Assembly: GCA_046330075.1 (NCBI GenBank)
Contig: JAXLTL010000007.1
Coordinates: 124,001 to 188,000 of the forward strand
Direction: 5' to 3'
Length of the DNA stretch: 64,000 bases
Source: JAJTFW01 sp046330075
Lineage (GTDB): Bacteria; Bacteroidota; Bacteroidia; AKYH767-A; OLB10
In this document: piece by piece, positions 27,264 through 35,866 of the stretch
How positions within the stretch are numbered: the first letter of the stretch is position 1
Layout of the letters: each line of letters opens with the position of its first letter
Position numbers and translations under genes: made by a program
The notes under the pieces: model-generated
What the model saw: the letters and a program-made list of their open reading frames with translations, nothing else
Told to the model about the DNA's origin: nothing
Databases searched by the model: none

Positions 27264-28382
27264 CTATTTGAACCGATGTTCATATATCCGGAATCTCTTT
27301 ACAATCTTTCCGCCAAAGCGTTCGAGGACTTTCCTTACCTGTGGATTTTCTTCCAGTACCAGATGGCTGTCGATGATGTTCATGTTCCGCCGCCTGGTCT
27401 CTTCAAGAATACTAACGGCCAGTATAGCCGTAATTCCGGACTGTCTGCATTGCGGATGCACCGCACCCAGCAACAGGTTGAGTTGTGTTGCCGTTTTCAT
27501 CGCTTTCAGAATGTGGATGAATCCGAATGGGAAAAGAGCTCCTTTTGCTTTTTGTAATCCGATGCTGATATCCGGCATGGCAATTACGAAAGCAATGGGC
27601 TTGTTTTCCCTGTCGGCCACCAGTACCGTGAATGCGGGGTCGAGTACGGGAAGAAACTGTTTCGCCATCTCCTGCATCTCGGCATCACTCATCGGCATAA
27701 AACCGAACAGGTGACTGTAAGTGGTATTCACCAGCTCAAATACCGGCAATATCCAGCCTTTCATCTCGCTGCGTTTTCTGAACCGGATCAGTCTGTAATT
27801 TCCGGAGGAGAGAATTCGTTTGCTGATTTCCTGCACCGGCCCGGGGATCTCTTCCGGTATTGAGAGCTGATAACTGAGACAGTCAACATGTTTGGTGTAT
27901 CCCAGCTGTTCAACCAGTGCCGGCATCCACGGAGGATGTGAAGGAGCAGAGATGACAGCGCGGTGCTGATAACCCTCGACCTGAAATCCCTGTGGATCTT
28001 TATCGGAGAAACCAAAGGGCCCGATGAGCTGTTGCATGCCTTCCCGCTTTGCCCATTCAGCAACAGCATCCAGCAATGCTTTCGCCGTTGCGAAGTCGTT
28101 GACGCAATCAAAGTTGAAGAAGCGGGCGGTCTTTAAACCGAATCGTTCATTGAAGTCATCACGGATGATACCCATGATACGCCCGGTAACTTTTCCGTTT
28201 TCTTCTGCCAGAAAATGAATGGTGCGGCAATGTTTCGTGGCTTCACCGCTTCCATCGTGGAGGTGCCATTCGTCATGGAAAACAGGCGGTACATAATCCG
28301 GATAGTCGCGGTACAGCGAGAGAGGAAGACGGATGAACGTGCCCAGTTCTTTCCGTGAATGGATTTCGCGTATGCCGGACAT
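27264..28382 (-). CDS. GNAT-like acyl-CoA N-acyltransferase-fold protein, YghO-like
   Basis: This 372-residue protein begins with an N-terminal motif typical of YghO-like proteins (RKELGTFIRLPLSLYRDYPDYVPP). An acyl-CoA acyltransferase-like fold follows with HFLAEENGKVTGRIMGIIRDDFNERF, and IGPFGFSDKDPQGFQVEGY in the middle. The C-terminal half repeats GNAT-like features (FTVLVADRENKPIAFVIAMPDIS, VLEENPQVRKVLERFGGKI). Activity and substrate of this family are not established. The gene starts 8 nt after the stop of the cyclophilin gene and is probably co-transcribed with it. Confidence 0.7.
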   Translation of the reverse strand: MSGIREIHSRKELGTFIRLPLSLYRDYPDYVPPVFHDEWHLHDGSGEATKHCRTIHFLAEENGKVTGRIMGIIRDDFNERFGLKTARFFNFDCVNDFATAKALLDAVAEWAKREGMQQLIGPFGFSDKDPQGFQVEGYQHRAVISAPSHPPWMPALVEQLGYTKHVDCLSYQLSIPEEIPGPVQEISKRILSSGNYRLIRFRKRSEMKGWILPVFELVNTTYSHLFGFMPMSDAEMQEMAKQFLPVLDPAFTVLVADRENKPIAFVIAMPDISIGLQKAKGALFPFGFIHILKAMKTATQLNLLLGAVHPQCRQSGITAILAVSILEETRRRNMNIIDSHLVLEENPQVRKVLERFGGKIVKRFRIYEHRFK

Positions 28383-28390
28383 CGGCCTCT

Positions 28391-29806
28391 TCAGCGGACA
28401 ATAAAGGAGGAAGAGGAGACAGCAGTGCCTTCATGAATCAGCACCGAATAGGACCCGGATGGCCACTTACTAACGTCAACGTGTATCCGTAAATCCTGAA
28501 TATTTTCCACTCCGGAGCTGAACATTTTTTTACCGCTCACGTCAGTGATCTCAAGCGTTGCATCTGCCGCCGGCATTTTTGCGAACTGCAGGGTTACCAG
28601 ATCCCTGGCCGGATTGGGATATCCGGAGAATGTTTTTCCGCCATCTGTTTCATGCAGCCCGAGTGTGGTACCGGTGGTAAAGGTGCGGGTGGCTGAGTTG
28701 AATCCACCGATAAGTCCGTTGTAGGAACGTACCCTCCAATAGTATACAGTATTGGCCTGCAAAGGGGCTGCCTGATAAACAGTATCGGTGAGTCCGGTAT
28801 AGTTGATCACGTTGGGAGCGAAGTTGGGCGACTTGCTGATCTGCAGCAAATATTTATCAGCATTCACAACCGGATGCCAGGTGAACACGGGGTTAAGGAT
28901 CATGTTGGTGGCACTGTCGGCGGGACTGATCAGATCAGCTGAATCGGTGAGCGCGGTGAATTTCCAGAAGCTGGACCAGGGGCTGAAATGACCACCGTTA
29001 TTGGTCCGCACCCGCCAGTAATAATCCGCTGAACCCGGAAAGTGAAACGTACCCATCTGAGGAAGTCCTGCGTTTTTACTGTCGACGATCGTCGTAAAGA
29101 GCGAGTCGCTTGCTATCTGCACATTGTACAGCACAGCACCGGGAACGGCGGTCCAGGAGAACACATTCGTCATACCGATGTTCACGGAGTTATTGGCAGG
29201 ACCTATCAGTGTAGGAGTGGCCGGAATGGTATCATCCACTCCGTTCGCACTCACAAACATGGTTATCTTTCTCAATGGCACCTCATTCACATCTGCCGGC
29301 TCAGCCACAATCGTATCCACAATATCCATCCCGCTCACTACCTTTCCGAATACGGTATAGTTATTATCGAGAAAGAAAGCGTTTGCCACACAAATATAAA
29401 ACTGAGAGTTGGCACTGTTGATATTGGTATCACGTGCAGCCCCGATGATGCCGCGGTAATGACGTGCCGGCGTAAACTCAGCAGGAACCGTAGGCTGCCA
29501 GGGCTGACCTTGCCCCCAGGTACTCACAGGGCCGCTGATCGAATTGGGATCACCACCCTGAATCACGAAACCCGGAACCACCCGGTGAAAGGCCGTACTA
29601 TCGAAGAAATGTTGTGCCGTGAGACTATCAAAATTGTTGACATGCAATGGCGCCACAGAGGGAAACAGTTCAATGGTGAACGTGCCCAGATAGACAGAGT
29701 CGCGGTACGTGATCACTTCGTACATCGGTTTATCAACACCGGATTGAGCGAAGAGAGAGAGACGGCTGAGCAGCAGCAGGACGAAGAGCAGGCGATGTAA
29801 TTTCAT
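28391..29806 (-). CDS. Secreted cyclophilin with FnIII-like domains and T9SS type A CTD
   Basis: The 471-residue product has a signal peptide (LSLFAQ). A cyclophilin-type peptidyl-prolyl isomerase domain follows at about residues 27-190, with FHRVVPGFVIQGGDP, a NSANSQFYIC strand and FGKVVSGMDIVD. Two fibronectin/SusE-like repeats are marked by FSWTAVPGAVLYNVQIA and FTWHPVVNADKYLLQIS, each ending in YYWRVR. A type A sorting domain from about residue 395 (GYPNPARDLVTLQF to SFIVR) ends the protein. The catalytic Arg of FHRVVPGFV and the FGKV strand are present, so prolyl isomerase activity is plausible. The unusual point is that the enzyme is targeted for T9SS export. Confidence 0.85.
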   Translation of the reverse strand: MKLHRLLFVLLLLSRLSLFAQSGVDKPMYEVITYRDSVYLGTFTIELFPSVAPLHVNNFDSLTAQHFFDSTAFHRVVPGFVIQGGDPNSISGPVSTWGQGQPWQPTVPAEFTPARHYRGIIGAARDTNINSANSQFYICVANAFFLDNNYTVFGKVVSGMDIVDTIVAEPADVNEVPLRKITMFVSANGVDDTIPATPTLIGPANNSVNIGMTNVFSWTAVPGAVLYNVQIASDSLFTTIVDSKNAGLPQMGTFHFPGSADYYWRVRTNNGGHFSPWSSFWKFTALTDSADLISPADSATNMILNPVFTWHPVVNADKYLLQISKSPNFAPNVINYTGLTDTVYQAAPLQANTVYYWRVRSYNGLIGGFNSATRTFTTGTTLGLHETDGGKTFSGYPNPARDLVTLQFAKMPAADATLEITDVSGKKMFSSGVENIQDLRIHVDVSKWPSGSYSVLIHEGTAVSSSSFIVR

Positions 29807-29856
29807 GGCGATTGGTTATGTAACCAAAGATAGCCATTTCAGGAGAACCCCGAAAA

Positions 29857-31119
29857 TCAGAGCTTGCGGATATCGTTCCGGAGAGAAAACAGGTAAATAC
29901 CGAGGGTGATCAGCTGCGTAAGCATCAGCCCGATAATTACACCGGTGAGACCGAAAGCCTTGATGATAGGATATGCTGTAAGCACACTGAAGATACTGCT
30001 GGCAATGAACGATACAAAAATCAGACGGGTACGCTCAAGGGTACGGATGGCATAACGGAGCGGATAGCCGATAAAGATGATGACATACAGAATACAGAAT
30101 GCCACCAGCAGGTATTGATATTCCACGAACTCACTGCCGTAGAAAGCCATGATAATCTGTTTGCTGAAGATCGAAATCAGCGCGAGCAAGGTCAGGGTGA
30201 TCATGCCCATCTGTAACGTAAATTTCCAGAGATAACCGAACATCTTCTCATTTCCGCCGTCGCGCTGAAATCCTGCAGCCCGTACGGGAATGATGTTTTC
30301 CATGGCAAGGAAGAGCACATGGGTGATGCCTACAATGTTTTGAGCCATGCGTGTGGCTCCAACCGCACGCGGACCCAGAATTGCGCCCGCCGCGATGATA
30401 AAGAGATTGCCGCTGAACCATTGCAGCAAGGCTGTTGCGGTGAGCCACTTGCTGAAATCCCAGTGTTCGAGAATAACGGCTTTGATTTTTTTCGGATTGA
30501 AACGCAGTTGCTCCATCGACCAGAGTCCGGTAAGTGAAGCATACAGGAAGAACACTGCGGTGAGCAGCAGCACGAACTGTGCATCCATCGTGCGTACGAA
30601 GTGGATGGCAAAGGAACTCAGCAAGACTCCTCCATAGGCAATCACATCGATGATCAGCGATTTGAAAGGTTTGCCGATAACAAAGAAATAACGGCGGAAG
30701 AAATCCTGCAGGACAAATGAAAATACCGCCAGCGGAAAGGCCAGAATGATACTCTGCACTTTCCATTCGTGGAGGAAGAAACTCATCACCACAACGGCGA
30801 TGAAGGACAGGAATCCCATGATGCCGGCGAAAAACAATTGCTTAAAGACGAGGGCCTGCAAATATTCTTTCTGCTCTTCCAGTGATTTCTTCCCGCTGAG
30901 AGTTTGCATAGGAGAAATAATGAAAGGCTGATTGATGCTGCTGGCGACCATCACTCCCAACCAGGCGATGCTGTACACACCAAAACCCTGGATCCCGAGA
31001 TAACGGGCCAACACCACACTGGACAAAAAGCTGAATCCGCTGACTACCGCCTGATCGGCATAGATGATAGCTGTTCCGCTTTTAATAAACGCTTTCGGTC
31101 GCGCAAGGCTGATTAACAT
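29857..31119 (-). CDS. Polysaccharide flippase, Wzx/MATE-like
   Basis: The 420-residue polytopic membrane protein has about twelve hydrophobic segments and the N-terminal pattern of the polysaccharide biosynthesis flippase family (SGTAIIYADQAVVSGFSFLSSVVLARYLG). It should move lipid-linked EPS repeat units across the inner membrane. It begins 9 nt after the Wzc-like stop, so wza-like, wzc-like and wzx-like genes form one minus-strand operon. Substrate specificity is not visible. Confidence 0.8.
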   Translation of the reverse strand: MLISLARPKAFIKSGTAIIYADQAVVSGFSFLSSVVLARYLGIQGFGVYSIAWLGVMVASSINQPFIISPMQTLSGKKSLEEQKEYLQALVFKQLFFAGIMGFLSFIAVVVMSFFLHEWKVQSIILAFPLAVFSFVLQDFFRRYFFVIGKPFKSLIIDVIAYGGVLLSSFAIHFVRTMDAQFVLLLTAVFFLYASLTGLWSMEQLRFNPKKIKAVILEHWDFSKWLTATALLQWFSGNLFIIAAGAILGPRAVGATRMAQNIVGITHVLFLAMENIIPVRAAGFQRDGGNEKMFGYLWKFTLQMGMITLTLLALISIFSKQIIMAFYGSEFVEYQYLLVAFCILYVIIFIGYPLRYAIRTLERTRLIFVSFIASSIFSVLTAYPIIKAFGLTGVIIGLMLTQLITLGIYLFSLRNDIRKL

Positions 31120-31128
31120 ATGAACTGC

Positions 31129-33429
31129 TTACCACATAAAGAGGTTGGTAAGCCGGGGTTGGAGTTTCTTGGCAGATGTTGATTTTAGCTTTCCGGGAGT
31201 AATGTAACCGGTGTGGTTACGTTTTTCTTTCATCGCATTCAGTACATAATACACTTCTTCGAGGCGGTATTCTTCTTTCACCATCTCGGCGTTGGCCACG
31301 AGTTCGGTGCGGCCGCTGTCGGCACGAACCACATACAGGTTAAGGTCGCTCCATTTCATGAATGGAATGGCGTCGGTGTATTCACCCACTTCGGGTGTGT
31401 CGATGATCACCGCGTCGTATTGTCCGCGCAACTCTTCGATGATATCGCGTGTACGCTGTGTGGCAACGAGGTGACCGATCGGCTGTTCCGAAGATCCGGC
31501 CGGGATTACATCCAGATTCGGAATAGAAGTCAGCTGAATGGCATCCTGCAGTGTGCTCTGATGCGTATAAATCTCCTTCATGCCGTTATCGTTGCGGGTT
31601 TCAAACCATTCACCGAGACGGGGATGATAGGTGTTCAGGTCGAGGAGGATGACTTTTTTATCCTGTGCAGCCAGTGTACGTGCCAGCTGTGCGGCGATGA
31701 ACGACTTTCCTTCTCCTTTGCGGGTACTCGTCACCGTTATCACCAGCGATTTCTGCTCGGGCTTGTTCATCAGGATACGCGTGCTGAGTGCTGTGAATGC
31801 CTTGTAAGCCGGTTCATCTTTTTTGAACTGCTGCACCTGTCCGATCACCGGAATATTGGAATCCGGACCGAAATCTTCAGGCGTATGCACACTAGGCTTC
31901 ATATAATGACGGAAGTAGGCCAGTGCGATGCCGGTGATGAGCCCCAGGAAGAGGGCAATACCCCAGATCACATCTTCCCGTGGTGCTACCGGAACAGCCG
32001 GTGTGGAAGCGGATTCAAGGACGCGGTTGAATGATACATTCACCTGACGGGTGATGATGGCTTCTGTGCGTTTTTCGATCAGGAAGTTGTATACTTTTTC
32101 GAAGAGGTAATAATTCCTGTTGAGTTCCTGCAGCGTACTTTCTTTTTCGGGGAGACCTTTAAACGAAGCTTTCTGATCATCAATAGCGAGAATCAGTTCA
32201 TCCTGTTTCAGCAGGAGTTTACGGCGGGTATTGTTGATACTCTCAACGAGATACGCTTTCTGCTGTGCGATTTCAGTATCTACTGCTTTCACACGGTCGT
32301 TTTCAGCAGTGTATTTGCGCATCAGCTCTTCACGTTCGCGGATTTTTCCGTTGAGGCGGCTGACACTCTCTGAGAAAAGCTGGTCGATAACGGTTCCGTA
32401 TTCAGGGCCTGAGAATTTGATTTCTTTGTTGCGGCGCAGGTAATCGCTCATGTTCTCGAGTACACTGAGCTGCATGTTCACATCCACTTTCTGGATTTCG
32501 AGTTCTCCGAGTGTTTTATAGGTCGCTTCGGTTTCCTGTGGGATGTTGACGATATCGTTTTTAACGCGGTAAGACTTGATCGCATCGCGTGCGGCTTCCA
32601 GCTCACGGCCTACAATCGCAATCTGCTGATTGATGAAGTCAACGGTATTTCCGGCAAGATCCTGCTTTTCTTCAATGCCCTGATCAATATACGCCTGCGC
32701 GATGGCATTCACGAGCTGCGACGCTTTTTCAGGAACATTGTGTGTATAATAGAGCTTCACGATGTTCACATCCTTGTCCACCGCCTTCACAATGTAATCC
32801 TTGTTCATCAGCTTCGCGGCCAGAGCGGGGCGTGAGTACACTTCAAAACTCATGGGCTTACTCAGGCTGCTGCGGTGATATTTCAGGTACTCATCGTTTT
32901 TATTAACGCGGATACAGACCCCGCGGTCGCAGAGCTCTTCACCGAATTTTCCCTCTTTTTCAATGGTGGTTCCGCCGGCGTTATAGCGGAGTGTGAAAGT
33001 ATCACCATCCTTCCAGGCAAATTCATAACGCTGATGGCTGAACGAAGAATCGGTGATGGAATGATCCACACGGATGGGTGTTTCACGATAGACCTCTTTC
33101 TCGCGCAGTTCATCCTGCTCGTAATATTCAACATAGAAGTCGAGTTTATCGAGTGCTTTCTCAAACAGTGAACGTGATTTCAGCACCTCCACTTCGGTTT
33201 GCACCTTGGCGTTAGCCTTAAACACGTCGAAGTCGCGGTACAGGTTGGTACCTGCCGCGCCATCCTGAGCGCTTTCAATTTTGAGCGTGGCTGTGGCCTG
33301 ATACTCCGGTGTGGCCATGTAGAGATAGCGGGTAGCCGCTATGCCTGACAACATCACGCAGATCACGACGATATACCATCGTTTCTTGAGGGGGTACAGG
33401 AGGGATTGGATGGATCCAGGGGTACGCAT
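31129..33429 (-). CDS. Wzc-like polysaccharide co-polymerase with degenerate BY-kinase domain
   Basis: In this 766-residue protein two membrane segments (about residues 17-33 and 487-506) flank a periplasmic Wzz/GNVR coiled-coil domain. The cytoplasmic domain has Walker A T-S-T-R-K-G-E-G-K-S (567-576) and Walker B AVIIDTPE (673-680). The Walker A' motif reads VILLDLNTYHP (593-603): the first Asp is kept, but the second Asp is Asn and the Arg/Lys of the usual DxDxR is missing. The C-terminus has no tyrosine cluster; only one Tyr (GYITPG, residue 742) lies near the end. Control of chain length is expected; autophosphorylation may be lost. Confidence 0.85.
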   Translation of the reverse strand: MRTPGSIQSLLYPLKKRWYIVVICVMLSGIAATRYLYMATPEYQATATLKIESAQDGAAGTNLYRDFDVFKANAKVQTEVEVLKSRSLFEKALDKLDFYVEYYEQDELREKEVYRETPIRVDHSITDSSFSHQRYEFAWKDGDTFTLRYNAGGTTIEKEGKFGEELCDRGVCIRVNKNDEYLKYHRSSLSKPMSFEVYSRPALAAKLMNKDYIVKAVDKDVNIVKLYYTHNVPEKASQLVNAIAQAYIDQGIEEKQDLAGNTVDFINQQIAIVGRELEAARDAIKSYRVKNDIVNIPQETEATYKTLGELEIQKVDVNMQLSVLENMSDYLRRNKEIKFSGPEYGTVIDQLFSESVSRLNGKIREREELMRKYTAENDRVKAVDTEIAQQKAYLVESINNTRRKLLLKQDELILAIDDQKASFKGLPEKESTLQELNRNYYLFEKVYNFLIEKRTEAIITRQVNVSFNRVLESASTPAVPVAPREDVIWGIALFLGLITGIALAYFRHYMKPSVHTPEDFGPDSNIPVIGQVQQFKKDEPAYKAFTALSTRILMNKPEQKSLVITVTSTRKGEGKSFIAAQLARTLAAQDKKVILLDLNTYHPRLGEWFETRNDNGMKEIYTHQSTLQDAIQLTSIPNLDVIPAGSSEQPIGHLVATQRTRDIIEELRGQYDAVIIDTPEVGEYTDAIPFMKWSDLNLYVVRADSGRTELVANAEMVKEEYRLEEVYYVLNAMKEKRNHTGYITPGKLKSTSAKKLQPRLTNLFMW

Positions 33430-33437
33430 AGGTCAGG

Positions 33438-34184
33438 TCAATCTTTGGATACGTTATAAACGAGTGCCAGAGCGGTTAAAAGGCTGGCAAGGGGAATCAT
33501 TTTTGCTGCAAAGCGGTCGAAGGCTTTGTTGCGACCCGGCGGAATATAGATCACATCATGGGGCAGCACCGTCATCTCATTGGAAGCAGCAGAAGTAAGA
33601 TCTACTTTGATGGTTTCGGTACCGCGGATGATTTTGATTTCGGTGGTTTTGGCATAATCTGTAAAGCCATTTGCTTTTCCGATCATATCAACGAGGCGTA
33701 CATAATCAGTATGAAAAACGTAGGTGCCCGGACGCTGCACTTCTCCCAGTACCGTTACCTGATTGTTCAGGACCCGCAGACTAAGAATAGGATTCTGAAT
33801 CTGTTTACTGTACATTTCCTTCAGTTGCTTTTCTGCATTGGCAACCGTAAGTCCTTCGAGCTTCACTTTACCGATTTGCGGGAGGTTCACCTCTCCGTTG
33901 GCATCAATCATGACCCATTTACCGGAAGCAGACTCGTCGGGTGAATTATATACAGTATGGATAGAACCAATGCTCAGCTCATCATGTCCCCAGATGCTCA
34001 GCGATATCTTATCGCCGGCTTCCAGCATTTTTTCGGGCATTTCAGCATTAGCAGGCGCCGATCCTTTGGCGGCCTGTGTCTGGTACAAGGTGTACCGGTT
34101 GCAGGAACTGAAGAGCAGCATGATGATCATGCCGGATACGAACAGTATCGCTGCTTTCAGTAAAAATTCGGTTTTAACTTTCAT
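33438..34184 (-). CDS. Polysaccharide export lipoprotein, Wza-like
   Basis: The 248-residue protein has a signal sequence with lipobox FSSC (Cys28), a Poly_export domain (about residues 55-140; LEAGDKISLSIWGHDELS) and an SLBB-type domain (VTVLGEVQRPGTYVFHTDYVRLVDMIGKANG). A C-terminal hydrophobic helix follows (PLASLLTALALVYNV). It should form the outer-membrane exit channel for EPS. It is the first gene of the minus-strand export operon, 8 nt before the Wzc-like gene. Compared with E. coli Wza (379 residues) it is short and lacks extra D2/D3 domains, as is common in Bacteroidota. Confidence 0.85.
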   Translation of the reverse strand: MKVKTEFLLKAAILFVSGMIIMLLFSSCNRYTLYQTQAAKGSAPANAEMPEKMLEAGDKISLSIWGHDELSIGSIHTVYNSPDESASGKWVMIDANGEVNLPQIGKVKLEGLTVANAEKQLKEMYSKQIQNPILSLRVLNNQVTVLGEVQRPGTYVFHTDYVRLVDMIGKANGFTDYAKTTEIKIIRGTETIKVDLTSAASNEMTVLPHDVIYIPPGRNKAFDRFAAKMIPLASLLTALALVYNVSKD

Positions 34185-34550
34185 GGCGGTTTTGGTGTTG
34201 ACTTCCGCACGGAGGCTCCTTCACGTATAGCAATTAAACTGCATCCTGGTTGAAAGGGTTACACATTCCTGAAAAATCTGTTATCGGCTGAAAAATATTT
34301 TTGTAGCGTATTTTATCATAAAGCACTGAAAAAGAGTCGTTAAACACGAGTTTTCGTTACAAAACCAATGCTATAAAATACGATATTTTCGTCGAAAGGT
34401 TACGGTTGTTTGAAAGAAAAATGAGGGGAATTCTTACAAAATCCAAACCTCCTCCTACGCGGTTGCGGAGAAAAAGAAGTGCATTCGCCGCAACTTTTGC
34501 GGAGAATAGTGTGTCCGCTTTTTCAGTTCTAAACTGCTGCGAGATGATTT
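34185..34550. other. Leader/intergenic region upstream of EPS export operon
   Basis: No gene is visible in these 366 nt. It contains a 10-bp inverted repeat (CGTATTTTAT at 34307-34316, ATAAAATACG at 34373-34382) separated by 56 nt, and a 10-bp direct repeat TTGCGGAGAA around 34464 and 34497. The promoter of the Wza-Wzc-Wzx operon should lie here on the minus strand, but I could not find a consensus TTG/TAnnTTTG pair. Confidence 0.4.
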
Positions 34551-34612
34551 TATAGCAAGGGTTCAGGACTTGCCCCGGGCAAAGCCTCAGGATTCTGATC
34601 CCTTGCTGTATA
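34551..34612. repeat. Structured palindromic repeat, copy A
   Basis: About 60 bp with inverted ends (AGCAAGGG at 34554-34561, CCCTTGCT at 34600-34607) and an internal palindrome TTGCCCCGGGCAA. It matches copy B (35627-35690) in inverted orientation, at about 49 of 55 aligned positions. Confidence 0.8.
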
Positions 34613-34618
34613 TAAAAA

Positions 34619-34652
34619 AATCCCCCACCAGTGATCTTACCGATGGGGGATT
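34619..34652 (-). terminator. Intrinsic terminator of T9SS cargo gene 1
   Basis: AATCCCCCA (34619-34627) pairs with TGGGGGATT (34644-34652). Read on the minus strand the stem is followed by a T-run. It ends transcription of the gene whose stop is at 34670. Confidence 0.8.
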
Positions 34653-34666
34653 GTTATGATAATGGT

Positions 34667-34845
34667 TGTTTACCGCACCACCAGCTTCGATTGCAGCACC
34701 TGATCACCGGCGCGCATCACAATGGTGTATACTCCGGCTGCGAGGGCATCGGCATTCACTTCGGCTTTGTAGTTGCCGGCGTTCAACTCCTGATTCAACA
34801 CATTCTGCACCAATCGGCCGTTGAGATCATAAATGCGGATATCCG
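34667..34845. repeat. 179-bp direct repeat, copy 1 (sorting-domain coding)
   Basis: This segment is identical to 35688-35866 except for one base (34739 versus 35760), at a constant offset of 1021. It covers the 3' ends of two tandem T9SS cargo genes. Outside it the genes are clearly diverged, which points to local gene conversion. Confidence 0.9.
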
Positions 34846-35503
34846 TTACCGTTGTACGATCGAGGGTGAAGGGAACGAGGGCGATACCGGCAGCAGGATT
34901 TGGGTTTGGCGAAGAGAGGGTAATACCGGAATAGCTAAACTCGTCAACGCCAACCGGGCCTCCTAAAGCGAAATCATCAAATTGCGCCCAGCTGCCTGCA
35001 TTTACCCCGACGGAGTTGTAGAAAGTCAGATAGATGACACAGGAAACCGGGTTCGGGCCATTGCCAAAAATTGGAACAACCGCTTGTGTATAAACAGATT
35101 GGTTGTTAGCAAACATAATGCTGCCACCGGCCGTGCTTTGATTGTTAGCATCTGAAAAGTAGACAATCGCCTGCACCGCATCATTACCCAGGAAGCCTGC
35201 CTTGTAGTAAAACGAAACGCTGCCATAATTTTGCGTTACCGGAAACCCATTACCTCCAGAACCGGCACTTGTAAGCAAGCCCTGTAGGACTCCTGTTCCG
35301 GTAGAAACCACTTCCATCCGCACTGCTGATGAGCCAATATAGGAATCGCTTGTTTGTGTGATCGGAGTCACAACTCCGGAGATGTTATTGGTGGACCATA
35401 GATCGGGCGCACCATTGGACCAGTTTTCCATGCCGGCGTTGGGAATCTGTGCCAGGAGACTCATTGGAAGAATTGCAACGATTGAAAGTAAACGTTTCTT
35501 CAT
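34670..35503 (-). CDS. T9SS type A cargo protein, paralog 1
   Basis: A 277-residue secreted protein with a signal peptide (LPMSLLAQ) and a GMENWSNGAPDLWSTNN start. A jelly-roll/carbohydrate-binding-like beta-sandwich (SSAVRMEVVSTG, FYYKAGFLGNDAVQAIVYFSD, SWAQFDDFALGG) follows, then a type A sorting domain from about residue 200 (SSPNPNPAAG to SKLVVR). The layout resembles the PCMD/CBM-like domains found in Bacteroidota surface proteins; glycan binding is only a suggestion. It has a tandem paralog of identical length upstream. Function unknown. Confidence 0.8.
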   Translation of the reverse strand: MKKRLLSIVAILPMSLLAQIPNAGMENWSNGAPDLWSTNNISGVVTPITQTSDSYIGSSAVRMEVVSTGTGVLQGLLTSAGSGGNGFPVTQNYGSVSFYYKAGFLGNDAVQAIVYFSDANNQSTAGGSIMFANNQSVYTQAVVPIFGNGPNPVSCVIYLTFYNSVGVNAGSWAQFDDFALGGPVGVDEFSYSGITLSSPNPNPAAGIALVPFTLDRTTVTDIRIYDLNGRLVQNVLNQELNAGNYKAEVNADALAAGVYTIVMRAGDQVLQSKLVVR

Positions 35504-35588
35504 TGATTCAGTTTGATTGAATGTAACAGGATTAGAGCTTAGTTTTCAGGAGACAATATAGGTAAAATACTTCGGCCGAATAATAAAT

Positions 35589-35626
35589 AAAATCCCCCAT
35601 CAATGACAACACCAATGGGGGATTTT
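35589..35626 (-). terminator. Intrinsic terminator of T9SS cargo gene 2
   Basis: The 12-bp perfect stem AAAATCCCCCAT / ATGGGGGATTTT (35589-35600, 35615-35626) with a 14-nt loop lies beyond repeat copy B. It is closely similar to the terminator at 34619-34652, as expected from duplication. The A/T ends make it bidirectional. Confidence 0.8.
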
Positions 35627-35690
35627 ACAGCTAGGGCTTAGGATCCCGAGGCTTTGCCCGGGACAAGTCCTGAACCCTTGCGATAGCTGT
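35627..35690. repeat. Structured palindromic repeat, copy B
   Basis: Starts ACAGCTA and ends TAGCTGT (7-bp terminal inverted repeats). Its core, reverse-complemented, matches copy A at 34554-34607 with about six mismatches in 55 aligned positions. It abuts the stop codon at 35691, between the gene and its terminator. Confidence 0.8.
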
Positions 35691-35866
35691 TTACCGCACC
35701 ACCAGCTTCGATTGCAGCACCTGATCACCGGCGCGCATCACAATGGTGTATACTCCGGCAGCGAGGGCATCGGCATTCACTTCGGCTTTGTAGTTGCCGG
35801 CGTTCAACTCCTGATTCAACACATTCTGCACCAATCGGCCGTTGAGATCATAAATGCGGATATCCG
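35688..35866. repeat. 179-bp direct repeat, copy 2 (sorting-domain coding)
   Basis: Partner of 34667-34845 with a single mismatch; encodes the terminal about 58 residues of paralog 2. Confidence 0.9.
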
